Source: Alphaproteobacteria bacterium (lineage in GTDB: Bacteria; Pseudomonadota; Alphaproteobacteria; Micavibrionales; Micavibrionaceae). From it: a DNA stretch of 64,000 nucleotides. The stretch's first letter is position 1. Each line of letters begins with the position of its first letter. Under the pieces are notes generated by a model. The model ran no database searches and was not told the DNA's origin. It saw only the letters and a program-made list of their open reading frames with translations. Location: NCBI GenBank assembly GCA_009995045.1, contig JAACQG010000012.1, positions 323-64,322 on the forward strand, given 5' to 3'. The position numbers and the translations under genes were made by a program. Shown piece by piece: positions 51,955 through 60,284 of the stretch.

Positions 51955-52350
51955 ATGGCTCGCGTAACCGTCGAAGATTGTGTCGAAAAGATTCCAAACC
52001 GTTTCCAACTCGTAATGGCGGCTGCACAACGTGCGCGCAAAATCGGCTCTGGTGCGGCTTTAACCGTTGATCGTGACGATGACAAAAACCCCGTTGTTGC
52101 CTTGCGTGAAATCGCGGAAGAGACAGTGGACAAAGACGAGCTTAAAGAAGAATTGATCAAATCCCACCAACGCATGGTCGCCTACGAAGAAGAAGACGAT
52201 TCAATCGACCTCATGGACGGCGAAGAAGAGTGGGGCTCAATCGCGGGTCAACAGCAAGCTGCCGAAGGCATGTATAGCGATGACGTTGTTGACGATGAAA
52301 AAGGCGAGCCATCTCTTGAAGATCTCGCTGGCGGCGCACCAAAAGAATAA
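51955..52350 (+). CDS. rpoZ: RNA polymerase omega subunit
   Basis: 131 aa. [28 protein letters not shown] and [14 protein letters not shown] are the conserved omega core, assisting RNA polymerase assembly. The C-terminal half is acidic and disordered, as usual in Alphaproteobacteria. AAAGGATT provides the ribosome binding site. Followed by a strong terminator, then rsh, the common alphaproteobacterial order. Confidence 0.95.
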   Translation: MARVTVEDCVEKIPNRFQLVMAAAQRARKIGSGAALTVDRDDDKNPVVALREIAEETVDKDELKEELIKSHQRMVAYEEEDDSIDLMDGEEEWGSIAGQQQAAEGMYSDDVVDDEKGEPSLEDLAGGAPKE

Positions 52351-52380
52351 ACCTCTACACAATATTGTGAAAAAACAACC

Positions 52381-52407
52381 AAAGCCGCTGAAATGCGGCT
52401 TTTTTTT
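52381..52407 (+). terminator. Rho-independent terminator of rpoZ
   Basis: AAAGCCGC / GCGGCTTT, 8-bp stem, 6-nt loop, then a run of T. Confidence 0.92.
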
Positions 52408-52464
52408 ATGTATTTATACATTTTCGTGCTAGCTTAATCACCCGTAAAATAACCAAAGTAAACA

Positions 52465-54624
52465 ATGCCAAACACGCAAACCCTGATCGACCAAGTCAAA
52501 TCCTACAACCCTGATGCGGATATCAGCGTGGTTGAAGACGCGATTGAGTTCGCCAAAAAGATGCATGAGGGTCAAACCCGCTCAAGCGGAGAGCCATATT
52601 ACACCCACCCCGTAGAGGTCGCAGGAATCCTCGCCGACATGAAAATGGATATCGGCACCATCTTGACCGCCATCCTCCACGACACCCTCGAAGATACCGA
52701 CGCCACCTTCCAAGAACTGGAAAAGAAATTCGGCCATGTCGTTGCCGAACTGGTCGATGGCGTCAGCAAACTCAACCGCATCGAAAGCAAAACCGTCGAA
52801 GGCAAACAGGCCGAAAACTTCCGCAAACTCCTCCTCGCAATGTCCGAAGATATCCGCGTGTTATTGGTAAAGCTCGCCGATCGCCTGCATAATATGCGCA
52901 CCATCGACGGCATCAAAAAACCGGAAAAACAGCGCCGCATCGCGCTGGAAACATTGGAAATTTATGCCCCCTTAGCGGAGCGCGTAGGCGTAAACGCCAT
53001 CAAATCAGAGCTAGAAGACCTCGCTTTCGGCGTCCTCAACCCCGAAGCCCGCGACAGCATCACAAACCGCCTTTCTTTCCTACGCAAAGAAGGCACAATC
53101 GTCGTCGATAAAATCATCACCGAACTTGATAAACTCCTCAGCGATTCTGACATCCACGCCGAAATCACAGGGCGCGAAAAAACTCGCTATTCCATCTGGA
53201 AAAAGATGCAGCGCAAAAACGTGGCCTTCGAACAGCTTTCCGACATCATGGCGTTTCGCATCGTGGTCAAAGACATCGAACAATGCTACGGCGTGCTCGG
53301 CCTCATCCATAGCCGCTATCACTCTGTGCCTGGGCGCTTCAAAGATTATATCTCGACCCCGAAGCCAAACGGCTATCAATCGATTCACACCACCGTGATG
53401 GGCCCCGCCCGCCAACGCATTGAAGTGCAAATCCGCACCTATGACATGCATCATCAGGCCGATATGGGGGTCGCCGCGCATTGGGCGTATAAGGGCGGCA
53501 ATATGCCCTCGCTCAAAGACGTTAAAAAATACCGCTGGCTGCGCGAATTGCTCGAAATTCTCGAACAAGAACAGCGCCCCGAAGATTTCTGGGAAAACAC
53601 CAAGCTTGAACTCTTCCAAGACCAAGTCTTCGCCTTCACGCCCAAAGGCGACCTCATCGAGCTACCTTCGGGCGCAACACCAATTGATTTTGCCTATGCC
53701 ATTCACTCCGATATCGGTGACAAATGTGTGGGCGCAAAAATCAATGGCCGCATCGCGCCGCTCAACACCAAATTACAAAACGGGGATCAGGTCGACATCG
53801 TCACCGCCAAAACCCAACAACCTTCCCCCACATGGGAGCGTTTCGTGGTCACCGGTAAGGCACGCAGCCACATCCGCAAATTCATCCGCAATCAACAGCG
53901 CGGCGAATATGTGACCTTGGGCAAAGCAATGCTCCAAAAAATCTTCCGCCAGGAAGGATATGACTTCACTGAAAAAGCAGTCACGGGCATTACCAAAGAA
54001 TACAGCGCCGACGAAAATGATGATATCTACGCGAAAATCGGCTCCGGCCTTTTGGTGGCGCGTGAAGTGTTCAAATCCATCTTCCCCGCCCATAAAACCG
54101 CAATCGCCAAACGCCCCTCCGCCGATATGGACGCCGCCACCATGGTGCGCCGCCCCGTTGATGGCGACACCCCAATGCCCATTAAGGGACTCATCCCCGG
54201 CATGGCCGTGCACATGGCGCGTTGCTGTCACCCATTGCCGGGTGATCGCATTGTCGGCATTGTAACAACAGGAAAAGGCGTCACCATTCACACCATTGAT
54301 TGTGACACTCTAGAGACCTTCGCCGACACGCCGGAACGCTGGATTGATGTGTCATGGGGCAATGGCGACGATTCCCCCGAAAGCCATGTCGGACGTATTA
54401 ACATGATCATCCAAAACGAAGCCGGCGCGCTCGGCACGCTCTCCACCGTGATCGGCATCAATGGCGGCAACATCACCAACCTAAAAATCACAAGCCGATC
54501 CGAAGATTTCTGGGAACTCCTCATCGATATCTACGTCAACGATACCAAACACCTCAACAACATCGTCGCCGCCCTCCGCGCCACCCCCGCCGTCGCCAAC
54601 GTGGAAAGGGCAAAGGGGCGTTAG
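52465..54624 (+). CDS. Bifunctional (p)ppGpp synthetase/hydrolase (Rsh)
   Basis: 719 aa. Domains in order: HD hydrolase (YYTHPVEVAGIL, AILHDTLEDTDATF with the HD pair near residue 74), RelA/SpoT synthetase (YSIWKKMQRKN, DIMAFRIVV, PNGYQSIHTTVMGP), TGS (VFAFTPKGDLIELPSGATPI, about 390-450), a Cys-containing zinc-finger region (HMARCCHPLPGDRIVG) and C-terminal ACT. Both catalytic halves look intact, so it is probably the single Rsh that controls the stringent response in Alphaproteobacteria. Product of a gene directly downstream of rpoZ; omega binds ppGpp in many bacteria. Confidence 0.95.
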   Translation: MPNTQTLIDQVKSYNPDADISVVEDAIEFAKKMHEGQTRSSGEPYYTHPVEVAGILADMKMDIGTILTAILHDTLEDTDATFQELEKKFGHVVAELVDGVSKLNRIESKTVEGKQAENFRKLLLAMSEDIRVLLVKLADRLHNMRTIDGIKKPEKQRRIALETLEIYAPLAERVGVNAIKSELEDLAFGVLNPEARDSITNRLSFLRKEGTIVVDKIITELDKLLSDSDIHAEITGREKTRYSIWKKMQRKNVAFEQLSDIMAFRIVVKDIEQCYGVLGLIHSRYHSVPGRFKDYISTPKPNGYQSIHTTVMGPARQRIEVQIRTYDMHHQADMGVAAHWAYKGGNMPSLKDVKKYRWLRELLEILEQEQRPEDFWENTKLELFQDQVFAFTPKGDLIELPSGATPIDFAYAIHSDIGDKCVGAKINGRIAPLNTKLQNGDQVDIVTAKTQQPSPTWERFVVTGKARSHIRKFIRNQQRGEYVTLGKAMLQKIFRQEGYDFTEKAVTGITKEYSADENDDIYAKIGSGLLVAREVFKSIFPAHKTAIAKRPSADMDAATMVRRPVDGDTPMPIKGLIPGMAVHMARCCHPLPGDRIVGIVTTGKGVTIHTIDCDTLETFADTPERWIDVSWGNGDDSPESHVGRINMIIQNEAGALGTLSTVIGINGGNITNLKITSRSEDFWELLIDIYVNDTKHLNNIVAALRATPAVANVERAKGR

Positions 54625-54633
54625 AATTTAAGG

Positions 54634-55149
54634 CTAAGCAGGCAATTCCAACAACGCTTCAAACGGCGCGACCAATTTATCGCGCCCACCAAGCCCTTCC
54701 AGCTCGATCAAAACCGCATTCGCCACGACAATCGCCTGCGCTTCGGTTAATAACGCCTCTGCCGCGGCCATCGTCCCGCCCGTGGCCAATAAATCATCAA
54801 CCAGCAAAACCTTCGTGCCCGCTGCGATCAAATCGGGCTGAATCTCGATCGTGTCGCTCCCGTATTCTAAATCATACGTATAGGACAAAACCTCACCCGG
54901 CAATTTTCCCGCTTTGCGCACCATGCCAAACCCGCACCCCAATGCCATGGCGAGCGGCCCGGCAATCAAAAATCCACGGCTTTCAATGCCCATCACCATA
55001 TCCGGTTGATAACTCTCAACCTGATCATAAAGCTGCGCAATCGCCTCACGCCATGCCGCGGGATGCCCAAGCAAGGTCGCAATATCATAAAAATTGATCC
55101 CCGCTTTGGGGAAATCAGGAACAACACGGACATAATCTTCTAAATTCAT
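54634..55149 (-). CDS. apt: Adenine phosphoribosyltransferase
   Basis: 171 aa, standard size. Salvages adenine to AMP with PRPP. The PRPP-binding motif is VLLVDDLLATGGTMAAAEAL (about residues 113-132); GIESRGFLIAGPLAMALG and the start YVRVVPDFPKAGINFYDI are family hallmarks. Convergent with rsh (9-bp gap) and divergent from the DUF2062 gene. Confidence 0.96.
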   Translation of the reverse strand: MNLEDYVRVVPDFPKAGINFYDIATLLGHPAAWREAIAQLYDQVESYQPDMVMGIESRGFLIAGPLAMALGCGFGMVRKAGKLPGEVLSYTYDLEYGSDTIEIQPDLIAAGTKVLLVDDLLATGGTMAAAEALLTEAQAIVVANAVLIELEGLGGRDKLVAPFEALLELPA

Positions 55150-55228
55150 AACCCATCATACCATTTTTCTCTCATCTTGAAGCCCTTAATCTATATCTTT
55201 ATGAGAATTTATTGGTATATAAGACTCT

Positions 55229-55813
55229 ATGTTTAAACGCCGCGAGCCACGATCAATTGCTGAAAAAACCCGCGAAACCGTATGGCCATCAATGGGATGG
55301 GTGCGCCTTGCGACCTATCTTAAGCATCGCGTATTGCGCCTCTCCGATACCCCGCGAAACATCGCACTCGGCCTCGCCATCGGGGCAGGGGTCTCGTTTT
55401 CACCCCTCATGTTCACACATTTTATTCAAGGGGCAATCATCGCCTTTGTCCTGCGCGCCAATATACCCGCCGCCCTGATCGGCACGATTATCGGCAATCC
55501 ATGGACATTCCCGGTCATCTGGTGGGCGTCAATCACGCTCGGCTCCATTATGTTTTCAACCTTTGGCTTTCCTGCCGATCACAACATCCCCGATGTTGTC
55601 ACAACATCCATCCTTTGGGACATGCTCTGGCATGATCCTATGCGCTTGTTGATGCCGTGGATGCTGGGCGGATATATCCTCTGCGCCATTGTGATCGCCC
55701 TGACATATCCGCTATATTTATGGCTGATAAAGGCCGCCCAATCTGCCCGCGCAAAAGTGATGCAGCGCGCCGCGCATAAAAACGCCAAGCAAGTAACAGG
55801 ACAAAAAAAATGA
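55229..55813 (+). CDS. DUF2062 membrane protein
   Basis: 194 aa. Basic N-terminus, then [22 protein letters not shown] segment (here [20 protein letters not shown]), a central [20 protein letters not shown] and two to three membrane helices: the DUF2062 pattern. TATATA ends 7 nt before the ATG and no Shine-Dalgarno is visible. The stop overlaps acpS by 4 bp (ATGA). In most Alphaproteobacteria pdxJ lies between this gene and acpS; here it is missing. Confidence 0.9.
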   Translation: MFKRREPRSIAEKTRETVWPSMGWVRLATYLKHRVLRLSDTPRNIALGLAIGAGVSFSPLMFTHFIQGAIIAFVLRANIPAALIGTIIGNPWTFPVIWWASITLGSIMFSTFGFPADHNIPDVVTTSILWDMLWHDPMRLLMPWMLGGYILCAIVIALTYPLYLWLIKAAQSARAKVMQRAAHKNAKQVTGQKK

Positions 55814-56217
55814 TCATCGGCATTGGTTCAGATCTGCTCGACATTCGCCGCTTCGAAAAAGTCATGACCCGCTTCGAAAGCCGCTTCCTCGCACGCAGCT
55901 TTACAGAGGTGGAGCGCGCAAAAGCCGAAAAGCGCCGTCCCGGCGGCACGCATATCGCAACCCTTGCCAAACGCTTCGCCGCAAAAGAAGCCTGCTCAAA
56001 GGCGCTCGGCACGGGTTTTAATCAAGGGGTGTTCATGAAGGACATGGGCGTTGTAAACCTGTCCTCGGGCGCGCCCACCATGCATCTAACGGGCGGTGCA
56101 AAAACGCGCTTAGACGCGCTAACCCCCAAAGGGCATAAGGCAGTTATCCACCTCACTTTGACCGATGAACCACCCATCGTGCAGGCACAAATCATCATTG
56201 AGGCCATCCCCCTATAA
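55810..56217 (+). CDS. acpS: Holo-ACP synthase
   Basis: 135 aa. Transfers 4'-phosphopantetheine from CoA to Acp[21 protein letters not shown] carries the Mg-binding Asp; [16 protein letters not shown] carries the Glu-Lys pair. Translationally coupled to the DUF2062 gene. The lepB start follows 80 bp later. Confidence 0.95.
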   Translation: MIIGIGSDLLDIRRFEKVMTRFESRFLARSFTEVERAKAEKRRPGGTHIATLAKRFAAKEACSKALGTGFNQGVFMKDMGVVNLSSGAPTMHLTGGAKTRLDALTPKGHKAVIHLTLTDEPPIVQAQIIIEAIPL

Positions 56218-56296
56218 GCCGCCTTACATAAACCCCTAGCAAGATACGCGACAATCCTATAAAACAAACAAACCATAACAAGCGAGTGATCAGACA

Positions 56297-57142
56297 TTGA
56301 AACCTGAAACAGATAATATAGACGTCAAGGACGCGCCAGACAGCGCAAACGAAGATGATAACAAAGATGTAAAAACTAAAGAGGCACCTTTAAACGCCAA
56401 AGAAGAAGCCAAAGAATTCTTTAAAACCGCGGTGATAGCGGTCTTGCTCGCAATCATTATTCGCTCGTTCTTATTCGAACCCTTCAACATCCCGTCTGGC
56501 TCCATGAAGCCAACGCTTCAGGTCGGTGATTATCTCTTCGTTCAAAAATCAGCCTACGGATATTCGCGCTATTCCTTCCCCTTCGGCATCGCCCCCATCG
56601 AAGGGCGCATCTGGGAAAAGCAACCAACACGCGGTGACGTGATCGTCTTCAAATTACCAACCAACCCAAGCATTGATTACATCAAACGCATCATCGGCAT
56701 GCCCGGCGACACCATTCAGGTCAAAAGAGGCCGCCTCTTTTTAAACGGCGAAGAAGTGCCGCGTGAATCTGTGGGCCTGAAAAAAATCGACGATGAATAT
56801 CTCGGTGAAGTCACAATGCATGAATACATCCAGACATTGCCAAATGGCACGATGTTCTCCATTTATGAGGAAAGCGATAACGAGCCCCTCGATAACACTC
56901 AAATCTACACCGTCCCCGAAGGGCATTATTTCATGATGGGTGATAACCGCGACAATTCCCAGGACAGCCGCGTTAGCCATGCTGTCGGATATGTCCCGTT
57001 TGAAAACCTCGTTGGCCGCGCTGACTTCATCTTCTTTTCCACCAACAGCTTCGCACGCATTTACGAAGTCTGGAAATGGCCATGGACAATCCGCTATGAT
57101 CGCGTCCTAAAAGATATCGACCCCGTAAGACCAAAAGAATAA
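56297..57142 (+). CDS. lepB: Signal peptidase I
   Basis: 281 aa, TTG start at 56297; no in-frame ATG exists before the active site, so the TTG is forced. An acidic cytosolic N-terminus of about 40 residues precedes one membrane helix (VIAVLLAIIIRSFLF). Catalytic Ser in NIPSGSMKPTLQVGDYLFV (about residue 73), catalytic Lys in IDYIKRIIGMPGD (about residue 134) and box E GDNRDNSQDSR are intact. Cleaves Sec/Tat signal peptides. First of the coupled run lepB-rnc-era. Confidence 0.95.
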   Translation: MKPETDNIDVKDAPDSANEDDNKDVKTKEAPLNAKEEAKEFFKTAVIAVLLAIIIRSFLFEPFNIPSGSMKPTLQVGDYLFVQKSAYGYSRYSFPFGIAPIEGRIWEKQPTRGDVIVFKLPTNPSIDYIKRIIGMPGDTIQVKRGRLFLNGEEVPRESVGLKKIDDEYLGEVTMHEYIQTLPNGTMFSIYEESDNEPLDNTQIYTVPEGHYFMMGDNRDNSQDSRVSHAVGYVPFENLVGRADFIFFSTNSFARIYEVWKWPWTIRYDRVLKDIDPVRPKE

Positions 57143-57144
57143 TC

Positions 57145-57819
57145 ATGTCCAAACTCCTCGCCCTACAAGAAAAAATTGGCCACACATTCACAAATATAAA
57201 TTTGTTGGAAGTCGCCTTCACACATTCCAGCACAGGCGCAAAGCATAATTATGAACGCCTCGAATTTTTGGGCGATCGTGTGCTTGGCCTTGCTGTGTCT
57301 GAAACACTGTACGAAAAATTCCCCAATGAACCCGAAGGGCATCTCGCCAAGCGTCTCTCCGCCCTCGTACAGGGCAGCTTCCTCGCCATCATCGCGCGTG
57401 AAATGCAGCTCGGCCAATATATCATTTTCTCTGACGCGGAAAGTGCATGCGGCGGGGCAGAAAACGACAACATCCTCGCCGATGTTTTTGAATCCATGAT
57501 TGGCGCGCTCTATCTCGATAGCGATTATGAAACCTGCCGCGCCCTCATTCGTAAACTTTGGGCGGATCGTTTCGATACGATGAAAAAACCACCCCAACAT
57601 CCAAAAACAAAATTACAGGAATGGGCGCAAAGCAAAAACCTGCCCCTCCCGCGCTACGAAATTGCTGCACAATCAGGGCCGGATCACGCGCCCATTTTTG
57701 ACATTAAACTCACAATCGAAGGCTTCGATAACATCACCGTCCAAGGGCCATCCCGCCAAGAAGCCGAAAAACGCGTAGCTACCGCGTTCATCGAAAAACA
57801 TGCGAAAGACATGACATGA
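57145..57819 (+). CDS. rnc: Ribonuclease III
   Basis: 224 aa. Processes double-stranded RNA, including the rRNA precursor. The RNase III signature ERLEFLGDRVLGL (about residue 35) and DVFESMIGALYLD (about residue 113) carry the metal-binding Glu/Asp; the C-terminal dsRNA-binding domain (KTKLQEWAQSKNLPLPRYE) is complete. It starts 2 nt after the lepB stop and overlaps era by 4 bp. Confidence 0.97.
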   Translation: MSKLLALQEKIGHTFTNINLLEVAFTHSSTGAKHNYERLEFLGDRVLGLAVSETLYEKFPNEPEGHLAKRLSALVQGSFLAIIAREMQLGQYIIFSDAESACGGAENDNILADVFESMIGALYLDSDYETCRALIRKLWADRFDTMKKPPQHPKTKLQEWAQSKNLPLPRYEIAAQSGPDHAPIFDIKLTIEGFDNITVQGPSRQEAEKRVATAFIEKHAKDMT

Positions 57820-58724
57820 CCGACACACCCCAAAACCCAATTGAAACAACCTGCGGCTTCGTTGCTGTTATCGGCCTGCCGAACGCCGGAAAATCAACAC
57901 TCATCAATCAAATTGTGGGGCAAAAAGTCTCCATCGTTTCACCCAAGAAACAAACAACACGTTGCCGCGTTCTCGGCATCATGATCCATGAAGACAAAGA
58001 CCAAATGATCTTCATTGATACGCCCGGTGTTTTCGACGCGCAAAAAACAATGGAACACGCCATGGTCGGCGCGGCGTTTGACTCCCTTGATGAGGGCGAT
58101 TGTATCCTCCATCTCGTCAGCGCGAATGAACCAAAGGCGATCGAAAAAGCCAAGCTCATCGAACAACGCTTGCCAAGGGATAAACCCGTTTTCCTCGCAC
58201 TCAATAAAATCGACGCCATCCAAAAAGAAAAACTGCTCACCCTCACTCAAGAGCTAAACGCAAATTTCGACTATAAAGCCACCTTCATGATCTCCGCGCT
58301 TAAGAATAAAGGCCTTGATCGTATGCTCGATAAACTCGCCGAGGAAATGCCAAAAAGCGTCTGGCATTTCGAAGAAGACGAGGTCACAACCATGCCCATG
58401 CGCATGCTCGCGGCCGAAATCACGCGTGAAAAAATCTTCAACCAACTCTACCGCGAACTGCCTTATGCTGCGTTGGTTGAAACCGAAGAATGGGAACAAT
58501 TTGATAACGGCGACATCAAAATCACCCAGGCCGTCTATATCCAACGCGACAGCCAAAAGGCAATCGTCCTTGGCAAAGGCGGCGCGCAAATTCAAAAAAT
58601 CGGCAAGGCCGCCCGCCTAGAACTCGAAGAAATGCTCGGCTGTAAAGTGCATATAAAACTCTTCGTAAAAGTAAAAGAAAACTGGCCAGATAATCCCGAA
58701 AATTTTGGTCTCATGGGATTGTAA
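57816..58724 (+). CDS. era: GTPase Era
   Basis: 302 aa. Binds the 3' end of 16S rRNA in 30S maturation. G1 GLPNAGKSTLINQ, G2 region KKQTTRCRV, G3 DTPG, G4 NKID (about residue 125) and a C-terminal KH domain (KAIVLGKGGAQIQKIGKAAR). Coupled to rnc. recO, the usual next gene, is not found here; a family-2 hairpin element follows instead. Confidence 0.97.
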   Translation: MTDTPQNPIETTCGFVAVIGLPNAGKSTLINQIVGQKVSIVSPKKQTTRCRVLGIMIHEDKDQMIFIDTPGVFDAQKTMEHAMVGAAFDSLDEGDCILHLVSANEPKAIEKAKLIEQRLPRDKPVFLALNKIDAIQKEKLLTLTQELNANFDYKATFMISALKNKGLDRMLDKLAEEMPKSVWHFEEDEVTTMPMRMLAAEITREKIFNQLYRELPYAALVETEEWEQFDNGDIKITQAVYIQRDSQKAIVLGKGGAQIQKIGKAARLELEEMLGCKVHIKLFVKVKENWPDNPENFGLMGL

Positions 58725-58740
58725 TTATTGCATCAAAAGG

Positions 58741-58780
58741 TCACGACTGCGTTGACGGGCTTCATAGCCCGCTCCGCCGA
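58741..58780 (+). repeat. Intergenic hairpin element (family 2, copy F)
   Basis: ACTGCGTTGA box, then stem CGGGC-TTCATA-GCCCG, then GCTCCGCC. The same ACTGCGT(T/C) box opens the elements near fabG and rpsF when read on their minus strands; a related GCGCTCCGCC segment also occurs near 33375. Lies 17 bp after the era stop. Confidence 0.5.
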
Positions 58781-58968
58781 AGCTAATTAAAAAGCACCAC
58801 GAGGCAATTAAAAAACTTTAAAAATGTGTATAACGAATCGTTTTTCACAAACCTGTCTTGGCAGAGCTAATCCCTTCCTGTTACTCTCTCTTTATTAAAT
58901 ACATTGTTAAACGTTTTTATTATATTTCAAAGGGTTAATGCCCATGAAATTGTGTGGGAGATACTAAA

Positions 58969-59475
58969 ATGAGTTGGACTGATGATCGCGTAGCTACGCT
59001 TAAAAAGCTTTGGGGTGAAGGCAAAACAGCGGCAGAAATCGCTAAAGAATTAGGCGGCGTGACACGCAACGCTGTGATCGGAAAGGCGCATCGCCTTAAA
59101 CTATCCAACCGCGTATCTCCGATCCAACAAAACAAAAAAGTGGCCGCTCCCAAACCACAAAATCAAAACAAAAAACCGGTCGAGGCCATTCAGCCCCGCA
59201 AGCGCGCAAAAGAATTCGTCGATGACGGGCGCGAGCGTATTCCCCTCACTGACCTCCAGGCAGGCGGATGCCGTTGGCCGATGGGCGACCCACGCGAAAA
59301 AGATTTCGGCTTTTGCGGATGTAAATCCCTCCCAAGCCTTCCATACTGTCTTGAGCATTCACAGGTCGCGTATCAACCCGCAACCCGTAACCGCATCATG
59401 AAAGACCAAGGAACAATACAAACAGTCAGCGCCGAAGAACTTGAGGCAGCCAAAAAAGCCGTCGCAAGCAAGTAA
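58969..59475 (+). CDS. gcrA: GcrA cell-cycle regulator
   Basis: 168 aa from the ATG at 58969 (GGAG 9 nt upstream); the ATG at 58954 would add 5 residues. MSWTDDRVATLKKLWGEGKT and AEIAKELGGVTRNAVIGKAH form the GcrA helix-turn-helix; the C-terminal sigma-interaction region contains GGCRWPMGDPREKDFGFCG and CLEHSQVAYQP. GcrA binds sigma70 holoenzyme and activates promoters carrying GANTC methylated by CcrM. This gene marks the genome as alphaproteobacterial. ccrM is not in this window. Confidence 0.95.
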   Translation: MSWTDDRVATLKKLWGEGKTAAEIAKELGGVTRNAVIGKAHRLKLSNRVSPIQQNKKVAAPKPQNQNKKPVEAIQPRKRAKEFVDDGRERIPLTDLQAGGCRWPMGDPREKDFGFCGCKSLPSLPYCLEHSQVAYQPATRNRIMKDQGTIQTVSAEELEAAKKAVASK

Positions 59476-59495
59476 GCCTAATAGACCTTCCTGCT

Positions 59496-59529
59496 AAAAA
59501 GCTGAGCCCTCAAAAGCTCAGCTTTTTTT
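59496..59529 (+). terminator. Rho-independent terminator of gcrA
   Basis: AAAAAGCTGAGC / GCTCAGCTTTTT with an 8-nt loop and T-run. Confidence 0.92.
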
Positions 59530-59565
59530 ATGCTGATTTTAATCTGTATGTGTAAATAAGATCGC

Positions 59566-60087
59566 TTAGCGCACAACCTGAATATCAACCGCCTCGCGGC
59601 CTTTATCAACGCTCTTAAGCGTAACGCGCACACGCTGCCCCGCTTCAAGCTCTTCAATCTCAAGCTTATCAAGCAAGCTTTTATGAATGAAAACATCCTT
59701 CATTCCGTCATCTGGAATAATAAACCCAAACCCTTTTTCAGGCTTATACCACTTCACCAAACCACTCATGGTGAATGTGCCGTCTTCTTCGTTGATTTCC
59801 GGCATCATATTCACGCTGCCTTGCTCAATCACTTCAATCACTTCTTTAACCTGCTTGCCTTTTTGCCCGTCAAATATCGTGCAAAGCAAAACTGCACCCT
59901 CACCAAGAAAATGCATCCCGCATTCCTGAAGCGTGGTGATGTGCAAAAACGCATCGAAACTTTCATCCTCGGGCACCAAAAACCCAAAGCCTTTCGTGCC
60001 GTTGAACCATTTCAAATGTAACTTAATTGGTTTGATATCACCCGAAGTCTGGGCGCCCTCAGAGAGGGATTGATCGTAAGAAGACAA
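59566..60087 (-). CDS. Two-domain cold-shock protein
   Basis: 173 aa, TTG start with AAGGA 8 nt upstream. Two cold-shock domains: the first (about 20-88) has FNGTKGFGFLVPEDESFDAF and FLHITTLQECG, with RNP1 KGFGF and a degenerate RNP2; the second (about 105-172) has KWYKPEKGFGFIIPDDGMKD and VFIHKSLLDK. An acidic linker joins them. Double-CSD CspA proteins are typical of Alphaproteobacteria and act as RNA chaperones. Confidence 0.93.
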   Translation of the reverse strand: MSSYDQSLSEGAQTSGDIKPIKLHLKWFNGTKGFGFLVPEDESFDAFLHITTLQECGMHFLGEGAVLLCTIFDGQKGKQVKEVIEVIEQGSVNMMPEINEEDGTFTMSGLVKWYKPEKGFGFIIPDDGMKDVFIHKSLLDKLEIEELEAGQRVRVTLKSVDKGREAVDIQVVR

Positions 60088-60215
60088 GATAAATTCCTTT
60101 TATTCAACGCTGGGGAGGACTGCATGATGCATTACCGCGAACCCATAATTTGATTCTGCAGGAATTTGCCTAAAAAATCCAGAACAAATCCAACTAAAGG
60201 ATTAAGACAAAAATA

Positions 60216-60224
60216 TGGTATACT
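60216..60224 (+). promoter_or_regulatory. Extended -10 of the fadD-like gene
   Basis: TGGTATACT: an extended -10 (TGn plus TATACT at 60219-60224), about 60 nt before the ATG at 60285. Confidence 0.45.
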
Positions 60225-60284
60225 AAAAAGAATAAGAATTCACACCGCGTATAGTATTGCGAATGGAAAGGAGTCTCATTCATT

